Shown here piece by piece: positions 15,518-26,782 of a stretch of DNA of 64,000 nt. The notes beneath the pieces are model-generated. The model saw only the letters and a program-made list of their open reading frames with translations. It ran no database searches and had not been told where the DNA came from. Position numbers and translations under genes: made by a program. The stretch is from NCBI GenBank assembly GCA_020536535.1, contig JAHLWZ010000733.1, forward strand, positions 62,001-126,000, written 5' to 3'. Position 1 is the stretch's first letter. The number at the start of each line of letters is the position of its first letter. The DNA comes from Pelomyxa schiedti (lineage: Eukaryota; Evosea; Pelobiontida; Pelomyxidae).

Positions 15518-18500
15518 ATGGACAGTCCACCCGTTGCTCCGGATCGTGCACTCCCTCCTCCTCCTGCCTCGCGGACCTCCAGCACGAGCGGCGGGGGGAC
15601 ACCAACGGTGCCCCCCCTCGCGGACCAGCAGGCACAACAACAGCAGCAGCAGACGCAGTCGCTGCCCCACACGCCACCGCCCCCCCGCGCCGTGTGTGTG
15701 CAGTTCCGCGAGGGCCACCCCGAGTACCAGCTCCTCGTGCTTGTGACTGGCCCCGTGGGCCTGCCCCCCTGCTGCGACATTTCCTCCCCCTTGGGGGGTG
15801 CGGCCGCCGCGGCCCCCCCTCCGCCTCAGCCTCCTCCTCCTCCACCACCCCCGCCTTCCTCTCCCTCTCCCTCTCCCTCCACCTCCACCTCCTCCTCGCC
15901 CACGACCACATCCACCCCGCTCCTGCCCACTGTGTCCCCGACACCTAGTACTGCTACTACTACACAGTCGACACCAACACCAACGACATCGAGCACTCCC
16001 TCGCCGAAACCACCGGCTTCTCCCCCCGATTCCCACAAGTGTGTGCCTGACAACGCCGCTGGCTCCCCATGTCCCCAACAACAACCTCTGTCACAGATAC
16101 AGATACAGATACAAACACAGACACAGAAACAGGATCATAACAGCGGTGGTGATGGTGGTAATGGGGGTGGGTGCTGTTGTGACAGGGATGGGGAGGTGGA
16201 CAGTGATTCTGACTGTGATTGTGGCTGTGGCTGCAGTTGTAATGCTGATGGAATGTCTGATGGCAGTCGTGTGTTGCCGGCGGATTCCACCTGTGATTTG
16301 AAGGGTGATGGTGGCTGTGCGACCGTTGGTGGGAATGTGATGGTGACCGATGTAACAAAAGTTGGTCAGCTCAAGGATGTACACATATTCACTCCTAATG
16401 CGTAGTGCAAAATAGATATTTAGTTTAACATTGCCAAACTATCTAGATTTTTTCCGACAAGTATAATAAATGGCTTGGGCAACCCATTTTGCGATCCAAA
16501 GATATTGCCCTCTTGAATGAAAGGTGTGTTGTCTTAGTGGCTTGAATGCAACTTAGTGTTAACCTTGCAGATGTGACAAGCTAGATGATGCCACAGTCAT
16601 TGCAACTGTACTTGCAACTACACAGATACAGCCAACATTCTTGTTTGTTGTCTGGGATATTGTCAAGCCTACTCTACAGTCTGCTTTGACAGAGAAACGA
16701 GCAGCAGTGAATCACCTGTCTACATATAATTTTGTCTCTGCCGTAGGCTGTGTGAGTCCTCTTCCTCTTTTAGTTGCCCTATTTTTCTCAATATGTTCAA
16801 GTTCTCTAGGGCTATATCCATCGCTGCTCACTTCAGTCCTCCGCCACTTAAACTACTCAGTGTCTGTTATACAGGTAGAGCCGAAGCTATGCTAAAACTA
16901 AACCTTGATATTGGTGTGCCCTCAAAACTATATTATATGCGTTTCTCATATTACCAGAGGCTGCTGATGATGCTCTACAAGCACTGTACTACCACCCACA
17001 GAACGCTTGGGCTTTCTTCCACTTAGGGTTTCACTTATTACCGACCTAAGTAAAATAACTTAGTTTCCCTGTAGAATGTGTCACTTCCGTGCACAGTCTT
17101 TCACAAATGCAGTTTCTATCTGGACGAAAGGGTTTCCGTATGCAGAAAGGCGAGCAAGGAAGGGTATATACTTTCGTTCTCTATTTACTGTAACCGGAAA
17201 CTAAGATTTCAAAAAATGGATTGGAAGATGTTCTTCTAGTGAAATAAAAAAGAATGGAATCCTGTGTGTACAGACAAGGTTCACGACTCAAACTCAATCC
17301 TTTTTAGTGGTCTTCCAATGGAAAACGATCCACTAGTTATAACAGTTTTACTAAAGAAGGCAATGGAAGCAAATGAGTCTCGCGATTACAAGGCAGGAGA
17401 CCAACCTTCATGATTTTTCAAATAATATATCTAGGGCACCATATTTCTTCTTAGTAAAGTTCTAGAGTTATCTCCCACTGAACCTGAGGCACTCTATCAG
17501 CTTGGTATTTAATTGATAGTTTTTACTTCTTAATACCTTCCAGGTATGTTATTACAGAACCAATCTAGAAAGCCTGAGCAAGCAACAGCCTTGTTTAGTC
17601 GTGGAGCTGAAGCTTACCCCCAGAAACCTGAATTTCACATAGCGTGAGTATCAACAAATATCCCCTCATCTCCCACGAACCAGGCTTGGGGACGCTTATT
17701 CAATACTTGGAAAACCTCATGAAGCACTAGCAAGCTACAAGAAAGCTCGAGAATGTGTTACAAACAGTTCCAATCCTCAGCAATCTACAGTTGACTCAAT
17801 CACAGTTGAGCTAATCAAGTTCCACTCTTTCCCTAAATTCCCCCCTTTTTCAAGGTGAAAATCGGAGATGCTTTTCTCTCTCTGAACGATGTCGATAATG
17901 CAATGCGCTTCTACTCAGTGAATAACATCCCTCTCCCTTCTCTTTCCCACACAGTGCACAGAGTATTCTGGCACGAGACCAAACTCACATTGGAGCGTTA
18001 ATGGGTTACTCAAATGTCTTATTTTCCCGAGCCCGTTCTCTTTCACAGAAAGATCAAAAAAAGTCAAACGAGTTACATGAAGAAGCGTTACAAGTATGTA
18101 TCTCACTGCATTTCCCTTAGTAACCATCTCTCAGGTCAGATTGCACGTTCTTGTGGCCAACTCAAAAGATGAACTTGCTCGTGAAGCTGTTACTGAAAGT
18201 GTGTCTACACCCGGTGGAATGGACAGATTATTCAAGCAGCTTACGGTGATTGGCAGTGAATCTGCTGCAGCATTTGCTTTTATTGCTTCACTGATAAAAG
18301 ATTTTGGAAGTTCGGATGCATTTCCCTTTTCTTGACATTATCCAGTAGTAATCTTATACCAGGGCTTTCAGAGGCATGTTTGTTGTATGAACAAGCTGTA
18401 TCCCTTCAGCCACAAAACTTTTCATATGTTTTAAACCTTGTGCATGCATTTGAGGTTAAACTTTGCAATGGTTTTTTTTTGTTAATGCTGAGTAGTGCCG

Positions 18501-20298
18501 GGGGTGGTATAAATCAGCAATTTTAACCATTCAGAACTTCCTCATGGGAAATGGCGATTTATCTGTTAGTGGAGTGTCGGCATCCCACATTTTAGCTGTG
18601 ATTCAACCTTTAAATGTTGGCAAATGGACAAGTGAAAGGTAATCACCTTATGTAAATGAAAATGCAAATGGTAACTGGTTCACAGACCAGATCCGAATCC
18701 ATTGCTTATTCCAGGGCCTCTTCCTATTCACCTTGCTTCACCATCTGTTGCGTCATCAATCGTGCCAACTGCGAGCACATCCAATTCTCAATCTGCTGTT
18801 ACCCCAGCTACACCAGAACGGCCAACCGTAGCATCATATACCCACGATGAGCTTAATCTCCTTGCTCTGTTTTTTACAATACCGAAAATTCTCTTCATAC
18901 TGGGGCATGTATCCTTTGTCCCTCCACTGGTTGCACTTCTAGGTATATCATTATTGTTGGATCTCAGTACTCCCTTAATCCCTCCTAGAGTGTTGCCGGA
19001 ATGGGCATGACTTACATCTTACTATGATTCGCAATGAACAAGGTTAGCCATATCGTGCAAATGTTACCAGATAACTTCTTGAAGCTTTTTTCCAAGTCGT
19101 CACATCACTCTCTTCACTGACAACTATTCAACCAAGTGATTTAGCGACCCCTCCTATTTATCTTCTAGGTTACAAAATTCATGTCTATTCAGTAATCACC
19201 TCTTTGCAGGGGATAGCAACTGTCTCTCTGCTGCTTGGCAGAAACTCACTATCGAAGTATATATGCTATCCAAATCTCTAAATCTTTTTACCTGAGTAAC
19301 AAGGGAGAAACAAGATTACTACATCCGTACTTAGTAACAGGATTAAAAATTTGGCACTTGCGGAAAGAATCCAGATTCTACCCAAAGCACAACTTTTATT
19401 CTCTTGCAGATTTAAGTAGACTTTATGTTTTGGGATTTTTTCTCACCAGGACTAGTACCCAACAAAGCCTGGGTCATAGCCATACTTGGTGAAATAGATT
19501 GCCGTGAGGGATTACTTATATCTGTGGAGAAGGGTAGATACAAGGCATGACAAATAATCACTCTTGTTGTTTTAATGCCTTCAGGATATGGAGGAAGCTG
19601 CGGCAACTACAATCCAAATATATTTGAACGTATTGCTCCGCCTGATTTCTAAAAAAAATTGGACAGTTTTTGTGCATCCAGTTTCCCCTGTTTTGCCTGA
19701 AACGAGGTTGTGAAGTTAGGGTACCCTCGAAACTTATGCACCTAGGCAAATCGTCCATGAATTTAATCAGATACTTTGCAAAGTCATCTCCTATGCAGGA
19801 GAAAAAAGACTACGTTGGCTTGATTTTGGCACTGAGTTACTTGCTCCCAGTTCAGAAATTGTCATCCCTATTCCAGTCCCCACAATTCCACCACCCCAAC
19901 TAGCCACACAAATCCAATCGCTTTCCTCTCAAATGCAAGGGCAAACACATGAACAACAACAGCAATTCCTTCGAAACCAACTGCAACAGTACCTCCAACA
20001 GCAGCTTCTTTTCCAGCTCCAACAGCAACAGCAACAACCACCTCCTTGTCCTCCCCCACAAGATGGACCCACCCAAAAAAAGCCCGGTGATATTCCAGTA
20101 TTGAAATCCGCAGCCGCAGCATTACCAGTAACACCAAATACAGCCTCTGTGGTTGCGGCCAAGCCCCCTACCACAAGAAACACCCAATCCAAAATGGAAA
20201 TCAAGCCTCATTTCCTTCTGGATGGAACTCATCTACACCCGTCCTATGTTCAGGCAGTGCTACAACCAGCTCTTGTCAAAGCACTCTCCCGTCAATAA
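15518..20298 (+). CDS. TPR-repeat protein with C-terminal SGNH-hydrolase-like domain
   Basis: Exon 1 (15518 to about 16376) is a very GC-rich low-complexity leader (Pro, Gln, Ser/Thr, then Gly/Cys/Asp). Short exons follow: one near 16467-16525 (LGQPILRSKDIALLNER) joins in phase to CDKLDDATVIATVLATTQIQ. TPR-like helices occur at 16960-17020 (ALQALYYHPQNAWAFFHLG), 17560-17780 (QATALFSRGAEAYPQKPEFH, then LGDAYSILGKPHEALASYKK) and 18360-18450 (ACLLYEQAVSLQPQNFSYVL). The C-terminal part has YLLGDSNCLSAAWQKL (SGNH block I, 19160-19250), VTGLKIWHL, a block ILGEIDCREGL at about 19480-19510, and DGTHLHPSYVQAVL (block V, DxxH) near 20221-20255. A Gln-rich run lies at 19950-20040. TPR-SGNH architecture is inferred from these motifs; the substrate is unknown. 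Exons between 17000 and 17500 are uncertain. Confidence 0.6.
16092..16130 (+). repeat. ACAGAT/ACACAG microsatellite in a coding exon
   Basis: Simple repeat of ACAGAT and ACACAG units within exon 1 of the TPR/SGNH-like gene, encoding a Gln/Ile/Thr run. It is one of several low-complexity blocks in this leader exon. Confidence 0.6.
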
Positions 20299-20625
20299 CA
20301 ACAGCACTACAGCAGAATCACAGTTACCCAACAAATACCCCATTGAACCGAGTCCTGGCTTTCCCTTTAGACCACAGAATACTGCAATGCATTGCTCCAA
20401 TTCCAGTCTAATTCCAATCAGCACCCATCGCTGATTCCCTCACTCCCTACTCCTGTTTCTACCACCCAGCATTCATGTTGAATTACCCTCCTATGTACGA
20501 AAAGGCATTCGATTTGAATTAATTTCGTAAAAATTCATCAAAAACGAAAGAAGTGGCGGTACTCGCCGGACACGAAACGTCATTTGTCATGACTACGACA
20601 AACAAACACAACACAAAAAAAAACC

Positions 20626-22762
20626 ATGGAAGCAGAGGAGGAAGAGGCCGCGGAGATGCGCAGGTGTGCGTCACGAGATGGGCATGAGGAGAAAACAAGG
20701 AAGGAGGAAGACAAAAAGCGCGTGCTCTCCATCAGTAAGATCATATGGGACGAGATCTTGTCGCCGTGGTGGCGCGGTTTGAAGTGGAGGGCGATGACTA
20801 CTGACAAGGCCGTGCGGTTGCTTGTGGTGGCCGAGGCGTTTTTCCCGCTGGTGGCGCTGTGTTGCAGGGCTGTGCTGGAGACCGACAACATGAAGAGGTT
20901 CAAGTCGCACCACTGGGTAGTGCCAATTTCCAACTACTACGCTCTGGTGTGCGCTGCAGCGGCCGGCGGCTCTGGATCGTGCGCCAAGTGGATCCTCCGC
21001 CACAAGCAGACGAGGAACAACAACAGGGAGTGCTCAGCGCTGCTGTGGGGATTTTGCAGAGCCGGTGATTTGACAAGGGCGAAGCGGCTGTTGCAAGGTG
21101 GGGACCTGTGGAAGGGCTGTCCACTTTGGCCAGTGAGTGACTCGGGGTTCATGAGTGAAGTTAGAGTGGACCCGCCTACATACCATACTGCTGATGTGAA
21201 GCCTCGCATTCGTTACACTCTACTTGGTGAAGCTTGCAAGGGCCCTCGAAATCTTCCGCTGGTACAGTGGCTGCTTTCTGAATTCAACATGAATGAGGAA
21301 TCGCCTGGAGCCTTTCTTGTTGCGCTTTCACATGGAAACTTGGAAATTGCCCAGTGGCTTTGTGGGACTCCAGATGTCAAGCGCGCACATGACCTTTTAC
21401 AGGCCTCTTTGCCGGTACACTATTGTTCGTGTGCTAGTGGGCAGCTCGATATCGTGAAGTGGTGTTTTCAGGAGTTCTCTGACGAATACCTTACTGCTGA
21501 GGCAAAGAAGGAGATGGTGTTGGTTTTTATGAGAAGCGGAAGGTCAGTTCAGGAGCTTATTGAAGGCTATCTCTGGTTCAGGGACCATTTTCCGAATTTG
21601 GATCCTGACAAGGTTACCCAATGTGCGTCACATGTCAGTCTGTCACTCATGCAGTGGCTGATGGACAAACAACACACCAAGGCCCCAACAATCAGGTATA
21701 CTGGCACCCGACAGTGCATTGAGTGGTTGATTCGCAGTAACCATGTAAGTGACCTGCGAGAGGCTTTCATTAGGGTTTGTGGCAACTTCAAGGATGATGT
21801 ATCAGTTGTGAAGTTATTGGCAGCGAAAACAAAGCCAACGCGCGAGGACCTCGTCAAGTCCCTCATCATGGCTCTTTATTACAACAACACCGCCGTCGCA
21901 ACTTGGTTGGACGATACATTTCATATAATGGAGAAGTCCGACAATGCCGGGGTTGCTTTTATTCTTCTTAAATTGTGTGAAGGGCATTGCGGCTGCAATA
22001 ATATTGATGGCCCCAAGTGGCTTCTTCAGCATCTAGGCACTAACATCCTACCACCAGGTGTCATCAAAAAAGCACTTCATTCTCATATATGTCATCCCTT
22101 CACTCTGCTGCTATTGAAGTCATTCCCCCGTCCAGCTAAGAATGACAGAGGCACCTGGAATAATATTCTTATGAGAACTGTTCGTGGGAACATTTCGGAC
22201 GTTAGAGCGATTGTACCTTTTGGACACTTCACACAACCTGAAGTGGCAAAGTGCCTTATAACACAGGGAAATGGACTCCATTCCACCAAAATCCTGAAGT
22301 GGCTAATTACGACTTATCGTTTGACTGGAGAGCATGTCAAGGCGCATAACAACTGGGTGCTGATGTCCAGAATCTCCATGTGGAAGACAAGCAGTGCACT
22401 GTGGCTCATTGACAAGTTCCACATCACTTTGCCAGAGGTGAGCGTTCTTTCCCTTCGAATACTCTAACACTCACAAGATTTTGCCGGGAGTTATTCCATT
22501 TCTCAAAGGCTGTGTCTCCATGCAGAATTATCTTGGTTCTTGGAGGGCGCTTCTAAGGGTATTTCCAAGGATAACGGCGTCTGTTGTGAGGCGCAACTTC
22601 ATGCCCATTGTGACCGCAACACCACTCCACATGGAGCTCACCATGCACCAAATTGGACTGAGCCTGGATGACCTTGTGGAGTACTACAACAAATTCCAGT
22701 CGAATGAATTCCCCATAGAAGTACGAATTTGGTTCTCTTCGCACTCCACACCGCACACATGA
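20626..22762 (+). CDS. Degenerate ankyrin-repeat protein
   Basis: A large first exon reads from ATG 20626 through about 22437, then a 40-nt intron (about 22438-22480) leads to a second exon ending at TGA 22760-22762. The N-terminus is Glu-rich. The body contains about 30-residue units with the amoebal ankyrin pattern of leucine and tryptophan positions, such as NLPLVQWLLSEFN, NLEIAQWLCGTP and GQLDIVKWCFQEF, plus a repeated LMQWLMDK / CIEWLIRS / LKWLI motif. Units are diverged and lack most TPLH tetrapeptides. Length is about 700 aa. Such proteins are abundant in amoebae and usually mediate protein binding; no partner can be named. The end may differ, because a GT at about 22721 could open another intron. 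Confidence 0.65.
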
Positions 22763-22870
22763 AGCTCACCATCTCTACGTTGGAATTTCAAGAAAAAATA
22801 TCGCGATTCGAAAACTCGCACTTGAACTTTTTGGCAGCGAAAAAAGAAAGGAAAAAAAATAAATCAGGCA

Positions 22871-25800
22871 ATGGCCACTCGAGTACGTGACGCTGAGGGC
22901 GTTTGAGTTTTTTTGGGTTTTTCTTGGCCAGAAGGCCATCTATGTGGAAACTGACAAAACAAAAAATATAAAAAAAAGCAGCCAAGGAAAACGTCTCTGT
23001 CATTGTCAGCATACACTGGGAACCTCTTCTTGAGAGTTGAATTCAAGGAGTACGAACTAGTGAAAACAATTTTGGTGTGCAGGCAAACATGGCACTCTGC
23101 ACTTTTGTTTTCAGAAAGAGTGACCACTTGTATAATACAATTTAGATAACAACACCAACATGGACAGTGGCTGACACTGTTGAACATTTCATGGCCAGCT
23201 TACCAAAACGCCCTGAGGTATCACATTACAGAAAATAATTTTCACAATTTTTTTTTGTGGACTACAGGGTAACTTTGGATTTAAAGTAGGAAACAAATGG
23301 CTGGAAGATTCTGGTCTAATTTTATCTCAAAAGCTGGTATCACCTTGCAGGATGTTTATTTTTTACTTGTACTTGTACTTAGACATCAGGAGCCACAGTG
23401 AAACTGAAGAGAAAACGATTTGGCAGAAAAGGCGACCCATCCACAAAGCACCCAATCTGTATTCCTGTTGTGCCCCTTGAGAATTACGTCGAAAAACCCC
23501 TTGAGTTATTGTTGATTGGTATATCTCAACATTGTTGTTTCCGCACTTTGACATTGTAACTTAGGCAATGGCAACGTTGGAAAGGTTATTGTATTGAAAC
23601 CCTACCCCTTTTAACAATTTCTAGACAAGTTTGCTCAAACGGTTCTTGAACCAACATTCTACAACCCTTTTAGAAAAAACTGAGACCTATGTCATGGCTT
23701 CTATCCGTGTGGCAAATAAACACGTTCATGTGAAAGTATTGCTCAAAATTCCCTCCCTGCACTGATTCTTTCATAGTGTTGGGATGTGTGCAGCAATACT
23801 CTGCCAAAGGATGCCTCAGCTCTTGGACCGTATATTTTGTTACTCTCCCAGGGTCTTTTCTTAGACAAATAAGCTATATTTCAATGGCGGACGGAATCGG
23901 AATTGTCTTTGATGTGACTGATGAATATTCATTTCAGTCAGTATGGAGTTGGGTGGATCTTGTGAAACGCACACACATGAAATCCACAGGCACGCAAAGC
24001 ACCCCTCCAGCTTCTCCTTCTTCACCCTCCACAACAACTACAACAACAGCAATAGCAACACCACAATCAACAAGCCTCACTACAAGCAACTCTGCAATAC
24101 CCCTCACTTCATCTTGGACGCAAAACAGTCCCGGCACCCCTCGAGGCCATCTCCCAAGACTTGACCCGCTTTTCAACAAATTGTTTCTTCTTATAGGAAA
24201 TAAACGTGACGCTGCTGATGAATTTTCTGTGACTACCACTTCTGCCCAAACTCTTGCAAGACACATAGGAGTCAAATATGTGGAAACAAGTGCCACATCA
24301 AATGTGGAAGAAGTTGTATTTTGTGATATATCCGTTCCATTGCAACATGTTTCTCCCTACACTGTATTGGCACAACTGGCCCATAATTCCAGGGTTATCC
24401 GTGAAGAGTGGATACAGAGGAAGACCATATTAGCTGGTTTATTTTTATTTTTTTTTTTTTTCGTTTCATGATATTCCAGGAATGGCTGCGGAAACTAATA
24501 TCCTGGGGTCGTGGAATCTCTTCAAAAAATTTGTACTTCCTATTGTTGAAGCACCTGTTACCTGTACTGCCCTGCACAGTGGTTACTTTGATGGAACACA
24601 ATTTGATGCAAGTTCCTCCTACGAAAATATTACCATTAGTCCTCTTGAAATAGGTTGGAATAAGAAGTTTCAGTTGTAGCTAACTTATTGTAAACAGGCT
24701 TGATTATAAAAGCCAAGGGAAAAAATCGGTGCTGCAAAACAGTCCCTATCACTCCTCGTACCCAATTTCAGTCAGTTCCTTCCTATTCACAAGAAGAACT
24801 CATTAATTATAGTATTGTCGGAAATGATTTCGTCCTTCAATCAACCGAAACAAGTAAGTCCTACATGTTTGTTGGTCTGAACCTTGCTCCGAGTGTCTTC
24901 CTTCAGAACATTAAGTCTGGCACAATTCTTGTGAGTGAGACAATCACACAAATTGTCACGAACGTTCAGGGCTTAGTTAAGCTCAATTGCACCATTTATC
25001 CTGACACACTCCAAGACTTGACCTTTGTAATTCCTTCTTGCCTTTTTTAACTTGTAGTCATGGCATAGGTGTAACACTATGAATTTCTAGATAACGAAAG
25101 GGGGTTGTGGGGAAGTGTGGAAAGGTCAAATTCTCGATCACCAAGTGGCTGCAAAAAAGTACACAACTCTCTCCAACAAACCTTAACTTTCCATAAAAGA
25201 ATTCGCCCAGAGCAGGTACAAGATCCCTCCATTCGGCAACAGTTTTTGCGTGAAATGCTTCTCTTATCTGAGCTAAAGCATGAACCAAATGTTGTTGAGT
25301 TTCTTGGACTATGTGTAGACCCACCCCGAAATTCCGGAATATGTCGTTCATCTTGGAATCGTCTGTGGACTAATTTACTGAAAGGGATGATAACTGAATG
25401 GTGTGAACATGGTTCTCTGGATAAATATATATTCTCTCCGAGTTACAATCGGGATTGCGGACTTGAAATCCTTAAATCCGTATGAGATTCCGTTCCGTTT
25501 TTCACTTCTCAAATCTCACTAGGCTTGCCGAGGATTAGTTTCTGTTCACAAAGCTAAAATAATACACAGAGACTTAAAACCGGAAAGTATTTGTTCTTCT
25601 CGACAGAAACAAACACGAGTAATGAACTGACCACTCATGCAACACCACAGATCTACTTGTTGCCGGCATGAGTCCCTGGGCCATAAAAATAACCGACCTT
25701 GGCACTTCTCGGCTTATATCTGGGAATGAGATTTATCTCACAAAAGGGTTCCAAGGAACTTTAGCGTAATTTATCCTCTAGACCAGACAACACCATTTCT

Positions 25801-26202
25801 CCTGATCAACACACCACAATCAATAAAAAAAAACACAAACAACAGCTATGCTGCACCCGAATTGTGGATGCCAACACATAATCACCAAGTTGATGTGTAT
25901 TCCTGGGGTGTCATTATGTGGGAAGTAATGACTGGCAGTAGAATTTATGAAACACTGACACAAACACATCCCTCTGTGCACCCGTCAGTTTGGAAACTCG
26001 ATTTGAGGTTAATTTTCCTTATTTATTTGAATATTCACCTTGTAAAATTCCCTAATATGCAATTAGTTCTTACATTGGACCAAAGCCAGCATCATGGCCT
26101 GCGGAATTTGCTCAACTGATGCACGGTTGTTGGCAAAGTGATCCTGCAAAAAGGCCATCATTCGTGGAGTGTTTAGCAGTGTTGGAAAAGCTTAGTGTTT
26201 AA
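22871..26202 (+). CDS. Ubiquitin-like domain + Ras/Rab-like GTPase + TKL kinase fusion
   Basis: The start MATR at 22871 joins through a 99-nt intron (22883-22981) in phase to PRKTSLSLSAY. A FERM-F0/ubiquitin-like fold follows (LRVEFKEYELVKTIL; TWTVADTVEHF; GNKWLEDSGLILSQKLTSGA). The GTPase has P-loop LLIGNGNVGKTSLLKRF (split by an intron after GK), a diverged G3 (WDV instead of DTAG), FDVTDEYSFQSV, a Ser/Thr/Pro insert (about 23990-24150), G4 GNKRD and G5 ETSAT. A linker of about 190 residues of unknown fold (24480-25030) precedes the kinase: KGGCGEVWKG, VAAKKY, IIHRDLKPENLLVAGMSPWA, ITDLGTSRL, YAAPELWMP, DVYSWGVIMWEVMTGSRIY and a final SDPAKRPSFVECLAVLEKL. The last block fits TKL kinases. 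All catalytic residues are present. The layout recalls ROCO proteins but lacks a visible COR domain or LRRs. Confidence 0.75.
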
Positions 26203-26332
26203 TTACTTACTGTTAGTATTGTCTGTATGATACAGAACCACCTTCAACCATGCGAAATAAAAAGCCATTGTTAAGAAATGTTTGGAGGAAAATGAAGAGA
26301 GTGTTTTATTTCTTGCATTGGAGTTGAACAGC

Positions 26333-26720
26333 TCAACCCATGAAGTTGATAACAAAGAGGTGGAGTACCAAATTGCACAGTAGATAATCCACAAAAGCTC
26401 TTTCAGGTGTTATTTTGAACACCTCGGTTTTAAGTTGTAGTCTCAGGCATACTAGAGAAGGTCAAACAGGGAAAAAAAAAGTAAAAAAACTCACGTGTTA
26501 ATATGAATACGCCCACGCATGAGGCGAAGGCCGACAGGAAAGAGTTGTAAGGGAAAGTCGTCACAAGTGCGCAATAGGCTGCCACAACGACACCCGTAAA
26601 TGCCGCAAACACCAAGAAAGCGTCGATGATAAGCAGATCTTTTGTGGTCTCGGCGCGGTACGTGCTCAGGAAAGCCGACAAGACCCTCACCATGTCGCTG
26701 GATTTAATTCTCCTTATCAT
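26333..26720 (-). CDS. DAD1: DAD1/OST2, oligosaccharyltransferase subunit
   Basis: Small ER membrane subunit of oligosaccharyltransferase, needed for N-glycosylation. Exon 1 reads [20 protein letters not shown], then [19 protein letters not shown] and the hallmark [20 protein letters not shown] short intron (about 42 nt, near 26452-26494) is followed by [20 protein letters not shown] and a last hydrophobic segment ending VINFMG, then TGA. Three transmembrane segments and 105-115 aa fit the family. ATGs at 26720 and 26693 are both possible; the second gives the more typical length. The gene is convergent with the fusion kinase (130 bp) and divergent from the MED14-like gene, 62 bp away by its nearest ATG. 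Confidence 0.9.
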
Positions 26721-26782
26721 CTTCACCAACACAACTCCCTTCTCGTCTTGGCGTGTTTCCCGGCCCTTCGGCTGCGATTAAA

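Noticed and set aside
15356-16084. Long minus-strand open frames (242 and 152 codons) rich in Arg, Gly and Cys
   Set aside because: They are antisense shadows of the GC-rich repeat-bearing leader exon at 15518-16376. Composition is simple and no family motif is present.
23363-23554. Minus-strand open frame within the GTPase-kinase gene
   Set aside because: Antisense to exons encoding the F0-like domain and P-loop, with no motif of its own.
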